Origin: Oscillospiraceae bacterium
GTDB taxonomy: Bacteria; Bacillota; Clostridia; Oscillospirales; Ruminococcaceae
DNA: 64,000 bases
Direction of reading: 5' to 3'
Assembly (NCBI GenBank): GCA_009784825.1
Contig: WQXO01000005.1
Location: forward strand, 1-64,000
Shown here in pieces: positions 35,309 through 43,474 of this stretch. Within the stretch, counting starts at the first letter, position 1. Each line of letters begins with the position of its first letter. A model generated the notes under the pieces. The model worked only from the letters and a program-made list of their open reading frames with translations. It had not been told where the DNA came from and did not search any database. The translations under genes were made by a program, and so were the position numbers.

Positions 35309-35947
35309 ATGAACTTGATACTATTAGGGGCTCCCGGTTCGGGAAAAGGCACACAAGCAGAGGTAATCTGCAAGAAATTGAACATTCCCGCAGTTTCCAC
35401 AGGAAACATGTTAAGGGAAGCGGTTAAAAACGGCACTGCGGCAGGTCTGTCCGCAAAAGAATATATGGACAGGGGCGACTTAGTCCCCGATGAAGTAGTT
35501 ATAGGTATTCTTAAAGACAGAATAGCTGAAGACGATGCCAAAAACGGTTATATCCTTGACGGGTTTCCCAGAACAGTCGAACAAGCACAAGCGTTAGAAA
35601 GCATGGGAGTGCGTATTGACAAGGTTTTAGAAATCCATGTTGATGATGATAAAATCTGTGCAAGAATGGGCGGCAGGCGTGTTTGTGAGGGTTGCGGAGC
35701 TTCCTACCATATGGAGTACAAGCCTACAAAGGTAGAGGGCGTGTGTGATGCTTGTGAAGGAGTCGCAGGGCAGAGAATAGACGACAAACCCGAAACCGTT
35801 CTGTCAAGGCTCAAAACCTACCACGAGAAAACCGCACCGCTGAAAGGCTTCTATACTGAGCGAGGCAAATTAGTTACCGTCGAGGGTCAGGAAGAAATCA
35901 GCGACACTGTTGCACTTGTATTTAAAGCACTCTCAATCGCCGATTAA
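35309..35947 (+). CDS. adk: Adenylate kinase, zinc LID type
   Basis: The start at ATG 35309 gives 212 residues with the P-loop GAPGSGKGTQAE at 7-18 and LDGFPRTVEQA for AMP binding. The LID carries two Cys pairs (CEGC and CDAC), the zinc-containing form common in Gram-positive bacteria. It converts ATP and AMP to two ADP. A longer upstream frame has no family support. map starts directly after its stop codon. Confidence 0.97.
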   Translation: MNLILLGAPGSGKGTQAEVICKKLNIPAVSTGNMLREAVKNGTAAGLSAKEYMDRGDLVPDEVVIGILKDRIAEDDAKNGYILDGFPRTVEQAQALESMGVRIDKVLEIHVDDDKICARMGGRRVCEGCGASYHMEYKPTKVEGVCDACEGVAGQRIDDKPETVLSRLKTYHEKTAPLKGFYTERGKLVTVEGQEEISDTVALVFKALSIAD

Positions 35948-36712
35948 ATGGCTATAAGTATAAAATCCCCCAAAGAAATTTCGCTGATGATGAAGTCGTG
36001 CGAAATCAGTGCAAGGGCGTTGGAGTTCGCCGGAAGTATAATCCGCCCCGGAATAAGCACATGGGAAATCGACAAGGCTTTAGGCGAGTTCATCAAAAGC
36101 AGAGGGGCAAGACCATCGTTCAAAGGGTTATACGGGTTTCCCGGAAACGCCTGCTTCTCGATTAACGACGAGTTAATTCACGGAATCCCCGCAAAACGCA
36201 GAATCCTTAAAAGCGGCGATATAGTTTCTATAGACGTGGGTGCATTCAAAAGCGGTTTCCACGGCGACAACACAAGAACCTTCGCAGTCGGCGGGTTTGA
36301 CGCAATCCCGGAAAATGCCCAAAGGTTATTGGAAGCAACCGAGCAAAGCCTTTACGAGGGGATAAAAAAAGCAATCCCCGGTAACAGAGTGGGCGATATA
36401 TCTAATGCAATCCAAACTCATATCGTCAGCAGGGGTTATTTTGTGCCAACAGATTATTTCGGACATGGTATAGGCAAGGAGCTGCATGAAGACCCTAACG
36501 TACCAAACAGCGGAAAAACAGGCAGAGGTCCAAGACTTACGGCGGGAATGACAATTGCGATTGAGCCAATGGTAACGGAAACCACCGACAAAACCCACAT
36601 CCTTTCAGATGATTGGACAGTGGTTGAAGCAAACGGCGGACTATGTGCACATTTCGAGCATACGGTGCTGATTACTGCAGGAGAACCGCTGATTATGACA
36701 AAACTATGTTAA
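35948..36712 (+). CDS. map: Methionine aminopeptidase, type I
   Basis: The 254-residue protein removes the initiator Met from new proteins. Metal ligands are visible: two Asp in SIDVGAFKSGFHGDNTR, His in FGHGIGKELHED, Glu in AIEPMV and Glu in FEHTVLI. It has no N-terminal SH3 or zinc extension. The end overlaps the next gene by 7 bases. Confidence 0.97.
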   Translation: MAISIKSPKEISLMMKSCEISARALEFAGSIIRPGISTWEIDKALGEFIKSRGARPSFKGLYGFPGNACFSINDELIHGIPAKRRILKSGDIVSIDVGAFKSGFHGDNTRTFAVGGFDAIPENAQRLLEATEQSLYEGIKKAIPGNRVGDISNAIQTHIVSRGYFVPTDYFGHGIGKELHEDPNVPNSGKTGRGPRLTAGMTIAIEPMVTETTDKTHILSDDWTVVEANGGLCAHFEHTVLITAGEPLIMTKLC

Positions 36713-36966
36713 CACAATTCACACTTGTAAAAAGCACAGCAGGTCACGACAAAGGTTCATGGTATGCGGCAGTAAGGTTAGAGCCGGGTTGGGTATATAT
36801 AGCGGACGGACGCCGCAGAAAATTAGAAAAACCCAAAAAGAAAAATATAAAGCATGTTGAGGTTACTCGAAAGGCAATCACACTTGAGTATCTTACAGAT
36901 AAACAGTTAAGAAAAGCGTTGTGGGAGTATAACTTCGCTGACGCAGATACGAACGGGGAGGAGTGA
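36706..36966 (+). CDS. KOW-domain RNA-binding protein, L14e/L6e-like
   Basis: ATG 36706 lies inside the end of map and gives 86 residues. The N-terminus ([19 protein letters not shown]) resembles the KOW fold of archaeal/eukaryotic L14e, and small proteins of this kind sit between map and infA in many Clostridia. The middle is very basic ([16 protein letters not shown]). Function is unknown. I infer a ribosome-associated or RNA-binding role from fold and position. Confidence 0.85.
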   Translation: MLTQFTLVKSTAGHDKGSWYAAVRLEPGWVYIADGRRRKLEKPKKKNIKHVEVTRKAITLEYLTDKQLRKALWEYNFADADTNGEE

Positions 36967-36971
36967 ACCGC

Positions 36972-37190
36972 TTGGCTAAAGAAGATGCAATCGAGGTAGA
37001 GGGTATAATACTTGAAGCACTACCCAATGCGATGTTTAAAGTCGAATTATCAAACGGACATAAAATACTCGCCCACGTCAGCGGAAAGCTGAGGATGAAT
37101 TTTATTCGTATACTTCCGGGCGACAAGGTCACAGTCGAAATGTCACCCTACGATTTAACAAAAGGAAGAATTACTTGGAGGGCTAAATAA
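36972..37190 (+). CDS. infA: Translation initiation factor IF-1
   Basis: The S1-type OB fold starts with the universal [11 protein letters not shown] if the TTG at 36972 is used, giving 72 residues, the standard length. A GTG at 36963 would add three residues (VNR). GGGAGGAG lies at good spacing for the TTG. It ends with [17 protein letters not shown]-1 occupies the A site during initiation. Confidence 0.95.
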   Translation: MAKEDAIEVEGIILEALPNAMFKVELSNGHKILAHVSGKLRMNFIRILPGDKVTVEMSPYDLTKGRITWRAK

Positions 37191-37220
37191 TGTAGGGGAC
37201 GCACACCCGGGCGTTCCGAA
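37191..37220 (+). repeat. GTAGGGGACGCACACCCGGGCG repeat, copy 1
   Basis: GTAGGGGACGCACACCCGG then GCGTTCCG. An essentially identical 26-base copy is at 40649-40674 before rplQ. Both are in ribosomal intergenic gaps and resemble family B. Confidence 0.7.
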
Positions 37221-37236
37221 ACAGGAGGATAGAATA

Positions 37237-37350
37237 ATGAAAGTTAAACCGTCAGTAAAGCCGATGTGCGACAAATGTAAAATCATTAAACGCCACGGAA
37301 AAGTTATGGTTATTTGTAAAGAACCTAAACACAAACAAACTCAAGGATAA
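37237..37350 (+). CDS. rpmJ: Ribosomal protein bL36, zinc type
   Basis: This 37-residue frame starts at ATG 37237 behind ACAGGAGGAT. The ligands Cys11, Cys14, Cys27 and His32 (CDKC...CKEPKH) mark the zinc-binding C+ form of L36. Position between infA and rpsM is standard. Confidence 0.96.
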   Translation: MKVKPSVKPMCDKCKIIKRHGKVMVICKEPKHKQTQG

Positions 37351-37351
37351 A

Positions 37352-37457
37352 ACAATTAATAATGAATAATGAATAGGGAATAATGAAATATTCAAAAAAA
37401 GTCGCACAGCGACACAACCATTATTAATTATTCATTAATAACTATTAATTATTAACA
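37352..37457 (+). repeat. Family A hairpin repeat between rpmJ and rpsM
   Basis: AATTAATAATGAATAATG arm, core GTCGC-ACA-GCGAC, and ATTATTCATTAATAACTATT right arm. It ends just before the rpsM ribosome binding site. Confidence 0.8.
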
Positions 37458-37472
37458 TGGAGGAATTAAAAC

Positions 37473-37844
37473 ATGGCGAGAATTGCCGGTGTAGATTTAC
37501 CGAAAGAAAAACGAATTGAAATAGGATTGACATACGTTTTCGGTATTGGCAGGAAAACTTCAAACGATATTTTGACGGCGGCAGGTGTAAATCCCGACAC
37601 ACGGGTGAAAAACCTAACCGATGCAGAGGAAGCTAAAATCCGTGAGGTCATTGATGCGGCGGGTTATTTGGTGGAGGGCGACCTTCGCCGTGAAACCGCA
37701 CTTAACATAAAACGGTTAGTGGAAATCAACTGTTACCGGGGTCAACGCCACCGTAAGGGCTTACCTGTACGCGGGCAAAGGACTAAGACTAATGCACGTA
37801 CCCGTAAAGGTCCCCGTAAGACAATCGCCAACAAGAAGAAATAG
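37473..37844 (+). CDS. rpsM: Ribosomal protein uS13
   Basis: The 123-residue protein begins [20 protein letters not shown] and ends with the basic tail [17 protein letters not shown]13 contacts the P-site tRNA and L5. Confidence 0.98.
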   Translation: MARIAGVDLPKEKRIEIGLTYVFGIGRKTSNDILTAAGVNPDTRVKNLTDAEEAKIREVIDAAGYLVEGDLRRETALNIKRLVEINCYRGQRHRKGLPVRGQRTKTNARTRKGPRKTIANKKK

Positions 37845-37845
37845 C

Positions 37846-37885
37846 CGAGAACCTCGGCTCGTATGCCCGCTATGCGGGGGGGTTA
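37846..37885 (+). repeat. Family C double hairpin between rpsM and rpsK
   Basis: GCCGAG-AAC-CTCGGC, TCGTATG, then CCCGC-TAT-GCGGG. The first stem differs from the copy at 32162 by a compensating base pair (G-C for T-A). Confidence 0.7.
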
Positions 37886-37911
37886 TAACAGTATATGGAG
37901 GGATAGCTTAA

Positions 37912-38319
37912 ATGGCTGTAGCTAAAAAAGGCGGAAAGAAACCCGTCATTCGCAGAAGGCGTGAACGTAAAAACATCGAGAACGGCTCTGCACATATCCA
38001 ATCGACATTTAATAACACAATTGTTACCATTACCGATTTGCAGGGCAACGCTCTTTCATGGGCTTCTGCCGGCGGATTGGGTTTCCGCGGTTCAAGGAAA
38101 TCCACACCCTTCGCAGCCTCCTCCGCAGCGGAAACAGCGGCAAAAGCGGCGATGGAACACGGCTTAAAAACAGTAGAGGTATACGTAAAAGGTCCCGGCT
38201 CCGGTCGTGAAGCGGCTATTCGTGCGTTACAAACAGCAGGGCTCGAAGTGCGTATGATTAAAGACGTTACACCTATTCCCCATAACGGTTGCCGCCCGCC
38301 TAAAAGAAGAAGAGTATAA
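37912..38319 (+). CDS. rpsK: Ribosomal protein uS11
   Basis: The 135-residue protein has [20 protein letters not shown] and the C-terminal [18 protein letters not shown], canonical for S11. The stop codon overlaps the following pyrE start by one base (TAATG). Confidence 0.98.
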   Translation: MAVAKKGGKKPVIRRRRERKNIENGSAHIQSTFNNTIVTITDLQGNALSWASAGGLGFRGSRKSTPFAASSAAETAAKAAMEHGLKTVEVYVKGPGSGREAAIRALQTAGLEVRMIKDVTPIPHNGCRPPKRRRV

Positions 38320-38939
38320 TGGCTAATATTCAGTTTCTTGAATTCATGGTTGAGTGCGGTGCATTGCTGTTCGGTGACTTCACCTTGAAAAGCGGACGTA
38401 AATCACCATATTTCGTAAACACAGGCGAGTATAAGTTTAATCAACAAATCGGACGGCTCGGCGATTTTTATGCTCAAATGATTGAAAAGTCAGGGATTGA
38501 ATTTGATGTGCTGTACGGTCCCGCATATAAAGGAATTCCGTTAGCAGTAATCACGGCAGACAGATTGAAACGCAAGGTCGGCGTGTCGTTCAACCGAAAA
38601 GAGGAAAAAACACACGGAGACGGTAAAGCAATCTTAGGATATGTCCCAAAAGCAGGCGACAGGGTCGCAATCATAGAGGATGTTACCACAGCAGGAACAT
38701 CAGTGCGGGAAACGCTCGATATATTAGGAAAAGACGTGGAAGTGGTTGCATTGTATATATCAATCGACCGCATGGAAAAAGGAACGCGAGATACATCTGC
38801 CGTTCAGCAAATTGAACAGGAATATAAAATCCCTGTATATTCAATTGCCACAGCACGTGATATTATAGATTATCTCGGCGACAGTGAGTACGCTGTAAAA
38901 ATGAGAGAATATCTCGAACAGTACGGCGTGTCGGATTAA
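38319..38939 (+). CDS. pyrE: Orotate phosphoribosyltransferase
   Basis: The 206-residue protein converts orotate and PRPP to OMP in pyrimidine synthesis. GDFTLKSGRKSPYFVNTG, FDVLYGPAYKGIPLA and the PRPP-binding loop AIIEDVTTAGTSVRET are all present. The pattern is close to the E. coli PyrE subgroup. The gene is inserted between rpsK and rpsD and coupled to rpsK by a one-base overlap. This breaks the usual rpsM-rpsK-rpsD-rpoA order and ties a nucleotide gene to ribosomal expression. Confidence 0.95.
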   Translation: MANIQFLEFMVECGALLFGDFTLKSGRKSPYFVNTGEYKFNQQIGRLGDFYAQMIEKSGIEFDVLYGPAYKGIPLAVITADRLKRKVGVSFNRKEEKTHGDGKAILGYVPKAGDRVAIIEDVTTAGTSVRETLDILGKDVEVVALYISIDRMEKGTRDTSAVQQIEQEYKIPVYSIATARDIIDYLGDSEYAVKMREYLEQYGVSD

Positions 38940-38971
38940 AATTCGATACTTTATAAAACAAGGAGAAAACA

Positions 38972-39577
38972 ATGGCAGTTTACAGAGAACCGATTTCAAA
39001 AAAATGTAAGTCGCTCGGAATTAGTGCGGGCGTGTTGGGTTATACCCACAAAAAAGAAACAAGGCGTAAATTCGGTGCAGGCTCTTCCAGAAGAAAAGTT
39101 TCCGAATACGGTTTGCAGCTCAAAGAAAAGCAAAAGTTAAAGTTTATATACGGTGTTTTGGAAAAACAGTTCTACCGCTATTATGAATTAGCGGTTAAGG
39201 AAGAAGGCGTCACAGGTGAAAACCTGATTGCATTGCTCGAATCCCGCTTAGACAACGTGGTTTTCAGAATGAACATGGCAGTCACAAGGCGTGAGGCACG
39301 TCAATTAGTCGGACACGGTCACTTCAACGTGAACGGCAAAAGGGTTGACATTCCCTCTTACAGAGTGAAACCGGGCGATGTTATTTCTCTCAGAGAGAAA
39401 AGCAAAAAAAGCCCGAAATTCGCACAAATCGCTGACCTTGTCCACGGCAGACCTGCTCCGCAATGGTTAGAAATTAACAAAGAAGCAAGCTCGGCAACAG
39501 TTGCGAGGAAGTTCCAGAGAGAAGAGCTTGACTTTGAAATCCAAGAACACTTAGTTATAGAGTTATATTCTAAATAA
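38972..39577 (+). CDS. rpsD: Ribosomal protein uS4
   Basis: The 201-residue protein has the S4 RNA-binding domain (RLDNVVFRMNMAVTRREARQ and VGHGHFNVNGKRVDIPSYRV). It lacks the N-terminal zinc cysteine quartet (one Cys at position 12 only). S4 nucleates 30S assembly. Confidence 0.97.
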   Translation: MAVYREPISKKCKSLGISAGVLGYTHKKETRRKFGAGSSRRKVSEYGLQLKEKQKLKFIYGVLEKQFYRYYELAVKEEGVTGENLIALLESRLDNVVFRMNMAVTRREARQLVGHGHFNVNGKRVDIPSYRVKPGDVISLREKSKKSPKFAQIADLVHGRPAPQWLEINKEASSATVARKFQREELDFEIQEHLVIELYSK

Positions 39578-39581
39578 CCGA

Positions 39582-39637
39582 GGAGATTGGAACAAGCTCT
39601 TAATCTCAGGCTCGTATGCCCGCTTAGCGGGAGGTTG
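39582..39637 (+). repeat. Family C repeat, expanded copy between rpsD and rpoA
   Basis: A longer first stem (GAGATTGGAACAAGCTCTTAATCTC) precedes GGCTCGTATGCCCGCTTAGCGGGA, sharing TCGTATGCCCGC with the copy at 37846. Listed in parts. Confidence 0.55.
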
Positions 39638-39688
39638 TGTCCGATATGTTAGCATAACGGCATTATGACAAAATGAAGAGGTATATAA

Positions 39689-40648
39689 ATGCTTGAAAAA
39701 ATAGAAAAGTCCGAGATTGAAACCCTAAAGCTGACACCCGACGGCAAGTATGGCTTGTTCTGCCTTGAACCGCTTGAGTGCGGTTTCGGAAACACACTGG
39801 GTAACAGTTTAAGGCGGGTTTTGCTGTCCTCCCTACCCGGAGTGGCAGTCACCTCGATTAAGATTGACGGAATAAAACATGAGTTCTCCACAATTCCCGG
39901 CGTGAAAGAAGATGTTACAGAAATCATCTTAAACGTAAAAGGCTTGATTGCGAAAATGCACGGCGACTGCCCGAAAACGGTTTATATCGAGGCAGAGGGT
40001 GAGTGCGAGGTCAAAGCAGGCGACATTAAAACCGACAGCGAAATCGAGATTATTGAACCCGACATTCATATAGCTTCATTAGGGCCCGATGCAAAACTGT
40101 ATATGGAGCTTACATTCGATAACGGCAGGGGTTATGCCTCCGCAGAAAAGAACAAGCAGCTTCTGCATCCGGTTATCGGCGTAATTGCGATTGACAGTAT
40201 CTACACACCGGTTTTAAAAGTCAACTATTCTGTTGAAAATACCCGTGTGGGTCAAAGAACCGACTTCGACAAGCTGACGATTGAGGTCTGGACAGACGGT
40301 ACTATTTCTGCAAAAGAAGCTATTTCTTATGCGGCGAAACTGCTGTGTGAACATCTCATGCTGTTCGTGGAACTCTCCGATGAAGCAAATCAACCCGAGC
40401 TTATGTCTGAAAAAGAAGACAAGAGCAAGGATAAAATCTTAGAAATGACGATTGAAGATTTAGACCTTTCAGTGCGTTCATTTAACTGCCTCAAACGTGC
40501 AGGAATTAACACTGTCGATGATTTAATTAACAAATCACCGGAGGACATGATGAAGGTTCGTAACTTGGGTAAAAAATCTTTCGACGAAGTACGGTCAAAA
40601 TTGAATTCGTTAGGGTTTGACTTAGCACCCAGCGAAGAAACAATATAG
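39689..40648 (+). CDS. rpoA: RNA polymerase alpha subunit
   Basis: The 319-residue protein has the N-terminal assembly domain ([20 protein letters not shown]) and the C-terminal DNA/activator domain ([22 protein letters not shown] and [14 protein letters not shown]). It is the standard member of the alpha operon. Confidence 0.98.
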   Translation: MLEKIEKSEIETLKLTPDGKYGLFCLEPLECGFGNTLGNSLRRVLLSSLPGVAVTSIKIDGIKHEFSTIPGVKEDVTEIILNVKGLIAKMHGDCPKTVYIEAEGECEVKAGDIKTDSEIEIIEPDIHIASLGPDAKLYMELTFDNGRGYASAEKNKQLLHPVIGVIAIDSIYTPVLKVNYSVENTRVGQRTDFDKLTIEVWTDGTISAKEAISYAAKLLCEHLMLFVELSDEANQPELMSEKEDKSKDKILEMTIEDLDLSVRSFNCLKRAGINTVDDLINKSPEDMMKVRNLGKKSFDEVRSKLNSLGFDLAPSEETI

Positions 40649-40676
40649 TAGGGGACGCACACCCGGGCGTTCCATC
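40649..40676 (+). repeat. GTAGGGGACGCACACCCGGGCG repeat, copy 2
   Basis: It matches the copy at 37191-37220 over 26 bases. It lies between rpoA and rplQ. Confidence 0.7.
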
Positions 40677-40696
40677 AAACAGGGAGGAAATCTACA

Positions 40697-41035
40697 ATGG
40701 CTATGAGAAAATTAGGGCGTCCCACCGCACACAGGAGAGCGATGCTTCGCGGAATGGTGACACATTTATTAGAACACGGCAAAATGGAAACCACCGTTAC
40801 CCGTGCAAAGGAACTGCGTAGCGTTACCGAGAAAATCATCACCGTCGGGAAGAAGGACGACCTTCATTCAAAACGGCAGGTGTTCGCTTACGTAACCAAG
40901 GAAGACGTTTCAAAGAAACTGTTTGACGAAATTGCCCCCCGTTATAAGGACAGGAACGGCGGGTATACAAGAATTATCCGTATCGGTCCACGCAGAGGCG
41001 ACGCCGCAGAAATGGCGATAATCGAATTAGTGTAA
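40697..41035 (+). CDS. rplQ: Ribosomal protein bL17
   Basis: The 112-residue protein begins [20 protein letters not shown] and ends [16 protein letters not shown]. It closes the ribosomal cluster. The ecfA1-ecfA2-ecfT-truA genes that follow rplQ in many Firmicutes are not here. Confidence 0.98.
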   Translation: MAMRKLGRPTAHRRAMLRGMVTHLLEHGKMETTVTRAKELRSVTEKIITVGKKDDLHSKRQVFAYVTKEDVSKKLFDEIAPRYKDRNGGYTRIIRIGPRRGDAAEMAIIELV

Positions 41036-41130
41036 ACGTAGGGGGCGTAGGAGTTCGTTCCGAACTCCTACTTTCTTTCGTTCCGAACTCCTACTTTCTT
41101 TCGTTCCGAACTCCCTACCTACTATCGCCC
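41036..41130 (+). repeat. Tandem hairpin repeat after rplQ, possible terminator
   Basis: GTAGGAGTTCG-TTC-CGAACTCCTAC is a perfect 11-bp hairpin followed by TTTCTTTCG. The unit TTTCGTTCCGAACTCC then repeats twice more at 23-base spacing. The first hairpin with its T-rich tail could end the ribosomal transcript. Confidence 0.6.
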
Positions 41131-41157
41131 CGAAATTAAATATTGATACCGTTTACG

Positions 41158-41186
41158 GGCTGATGTGGGCATCAGCCCCTACATTT
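41158..41186 (-). repeat. Family B palindrome, reverse orientation
   Basis: GGGCTGATGTGGGCATCAGCC then CCTACA is the reverse complement of the GTAGGGG...GATGCCCACATC type seen in addA, htpG and at 31137. Listed in parts. Confidence 0.65.
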
Positions 41187-41203
41187 TTATAAAGGAACAA
41201 AAA

Positions 41204-41845
41204 ATGAAATATATATTATTCGACCTTGACGGGACGCTTACCGACCCGTTCAACGGAATAACCAACTCATTCCGCTACGCTCTTGATAAAATGAACCTGC
41301 CTGTCCCCACCCAAGCGGAGCTCAAATGGGTTATCGGGCCTCCGTTAAGGAATGCGTTCCCGAAATTAGGTGTATCGCCTGAACGTATAGAAGAGGCAGT
41401 GGCGTATTTCCGTGAATACTTCGTGCCGACAGGGTTATACGAGAACAGCGTATATGACGGCATAAAAGAACTGCTGTGCGATTTGTCTAACAAAGGATAT
41501 GTATTAGCCGTTGCTACATCAAAGGTGAAAATCTATGCCGAACGGATACTACAGCATTTTGAAATCGCAGAATATTTCACCTGTGTCGGTGGTGCGGAGC
41601 TTGACGGAAGCCGCTCCGACAAAGCCGAGGTTATCGAATACGTATTAGAAAAGCTGAATGTCACCGATAAAACCGAGGTCTGTATAATCGGCGACAGGGA
41701 GCATGACATTCACGGAGCGAGGGTAACGGGAATTACCGGAATAGGTGTTCTGTGGGGTTACGGTCAAAATGAGGAATTAAAAGCAGCAGGGGCGGACTAT
41801 ATATTCCGCAACATAAACGAATTGAGGGAATTTTTCAAATGTTAA
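41204..41845 (+). CDS. HAD-superfamily phosphatase, phosphoglycolate phosphatase-like
   Basis: The start at ATG 41204 (AAAGGAAC site) gives 213 residues. HAD motif I is FDLDGTLTDP, motif II is AVATSK, the Lys is in SRSDKAEVI, and motif IV is IIGDREHDIHGA. The helical cap domain between motifs I and II places it in subclass IA. Close relatives are annotated as phosphoglycolate or 5'-nucleotide phosphatases, but substrate is not readable. It overlaps the GtrA gene by 7 bases. Confidence 0.9.
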   Translation: MKYILFDLDGTLTDPFNGITNSFRYALDKMNLPVPTQAELKWVIGPPLRNAFPKLGVSPERIEEAVAYFREYFVPTGLYENSVYDGIKELLCDLSNKGYVLAVATSKVKIYAERILQHFEIAEYFTCVGGAELDGSRSDKAEVIEYVLEKLNVTDKTEVCIIGDREHDIHGARVTGITGIGVLWGYGQNEELKAAGADYIFRNINELREFFKC

Positions 41846-42231
41846 AAGAAAAGCGTGAAATAATCCTATATATCTTCTTCGGCGGATTGACTACGTTAGT
41901 GTCAATCGGCACGCAGTATTTAGCTGACTATCTCGGTGCGAACACAGCATTAGCGACCACAATTTCGTGGATTTGTGCGGTGACGTTTGCGTTTTTCGTC
42001 AATAAAATATTCGTGTTCCAAAACAAATCAGAAAAAGCCTCCGGCTGGTTTAAACAAGCATTAGGCTTCTATGCGGCACGACTGACGACATATGTATTAG
42101 AAATGGGGTTTATGCTGTTGACTGTTGAGGTGCTTTTATGGAACATGCACCTGATGAAAATTATCGCACAGGTGTTTGTGTTAGTGGGGAATTACCTTTT
42201 GAGTAAGTTCTGGGTGTTTAGGAAGAAATAA
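41839..42231 (+). CDS. GtrA-like membrane protein
   Basis: The 130-residue protein has four predicted membrane helices and the family features YIFFGGLTTLVSIGTQY, FAFFVNKIFVFQ and a final NYLLSKFWVFRKK. GtrA proteins are thought to flip or carry lipid-linked sugars for surface glycans. No glycosyltransferase partner is adjacent. It ends 14 bases inside the end of the convergent gene. Confidence 0.88.
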   Translation: MLKEKREIILYIFFGGLTTLVSIGTQYLADYLGANTALATTISWICAVTFAFFVNKIFVFQNKSEKASGWFKQALGFYAARLTTYVLEMGFMLLTVEVLLWNMHLMKIIAQVFVLVGNYLLSKFWVFRKK

Positions 42232-43474
42232 CTTCCACCCGTAACCGCCCAATTCTCCTCCCCTCCATACTAAGCACGGTTAATTTAAACTCGTCGTTCT
42301 CGGTAACTTCACCAACCTCGGGAATTTTTCCGAACATCTCGAACGCCCACCCGCCGGCAGTATGACTTTCAGAGTCGATTTCCCCTATATCTTTCGATTC
42401 CAAGAAACGGTTCAAATCGTTTATCCCAAGCTCACTGCCTATTTCAAATACATTATTATTAATAATCTTAACGGGAGAAACCTCCTCGTCGCTTTCGTCC
42501 CAGATTTCCCCGACAAGCTCCTCAAGAATATCCTCCAACGTAACAATCCCCTCTGTGCCGCCATACTGGTCAACAACCACGGCAAGGTGGGATTTTTCCT
42601 TTTGCATAAGCTTTAAAGCGTCAGACAGCTTCATCAATGATGGAATATGCAAAATCTCCTGCATAATTTCCCGAACTTCGATTTCCTCACCACTCAATAA
42701 TCGGCGAGTAAACTCTTTATTGCTGATTAACCCGACAATATGGTCAGAGGTCTTGTCATAAACCGGCAGGCGGGAATACCCCTCCTCCATGAACACCTTC
42801 TTGACTTTTTCAGAATTGTCGGTTAAAGAAACTGCGATTATGTCCACTCTGGGGGTGAGGATTTCCGCAACAGTGGTTTCATCGAATTCCAACGCACTCC
42901 TCACAAGCAGGCTTTCCTGTTCCTCAAGAACCCCCTCGTCCTCGATTTCGTCGATAATCTGCATTAGCTCTTCCTCGGTGACACTTACTTCCTTGTCACC
43001 GTTGCGGAATAAACGGGAGAACCCCTTTTGCAATAACAGCATTAATGCGGAAATCGGCGTCAGAATTATCATCAAAATTGTCAAAATCCCTGCCGAAGCA
43101 AGAATAAACCTGTCAGAATGCTCCCGTGCCAATGTCTTAGGCAGAATATCGCCTATGATTATAAGAATAACAGTTATAATTCCGGTAACAAGTGCGACCA
43201 TGAATGCTTCATTTTCGGGTGTAGAAATAAATATAGCGAAAACCGTCGCAATTGAAGCGGCAACAAGATTAACGGTATTGTTCCCGATAAGGAGTGTCGC
43301 AAGCATACGGTCATATTTCTTGAGCAGCAAAAGAGCCTTTTTGGCGGCAGCTGAACCTTGTTCAGCCTTATGCTTCAACCGAATTCGGTTTGCACCGGTT
43401 AAAGCGGTCTCACTCGCCGAAAAAAACGCCGACAGAGTTACTAAAAATATTATAATCAATATTCGGGGAAGCAC
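42218..43474 (-). CDS. CNNM/CBS domain transporter, HlyC/CorC family
   Basis: The 418-residue protein has an N-terminal membrane CNNM domain (SASETALTGANRIRLKHKAEQG), paired CBS domains (about 205-330, with EILTPRVDIIAVSL and HLAVVVDQYGGTEGIVTLEDILEELVGEI) and a CorC/HlyC domain (about 345-418). Relatives export magnesium or sodium. The hemolysin label in databases is historical. It follows the response regulator gene with a one-base overlap. Confidence 0.92.
   Translation of the reverse strand: MLPRILIIIFLVTLSAFFSASETALTGANRIRLKHKAEQGSAAAKKALLLLKKYDRMLATLLIGNNTVNLVAASIATVFAIFISTPENEAFMVALVTGIITVILIIIGDILPKTLAREHSDRFILASAGILTILMIILTPISALMLLLQKGFSRLFRNGDKEVSVTEEELMQIIDEIEDEGVLEEQESLLVRSALEFDETTVAEILTPRVDIIAVSLTDNSEKVKKVFMEEGYSRLPVYDKTSDHIVGLISNKEFTRRLLSGEEIEVREIMQEILHIPSLMKLSDALKLMQKEKSHLAVVVDQYGGTEGIVTLEDILEELVGEIWDESDEEVSPVKIINNNVFEIGSELGINDLNRFLESKDIGEIDSESHTAGGWAFEMFGKIPEVGEVTENDEFKLTVLSMEGRRIGRLRVEVISS

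Noticed and set aside
41043-41120. Possible CRISPR-like array after rplQ
   Set aside because: The repeated unit is 23 bases with no unique spacers, so it is a tandem palindrome, not a CRISPR array.
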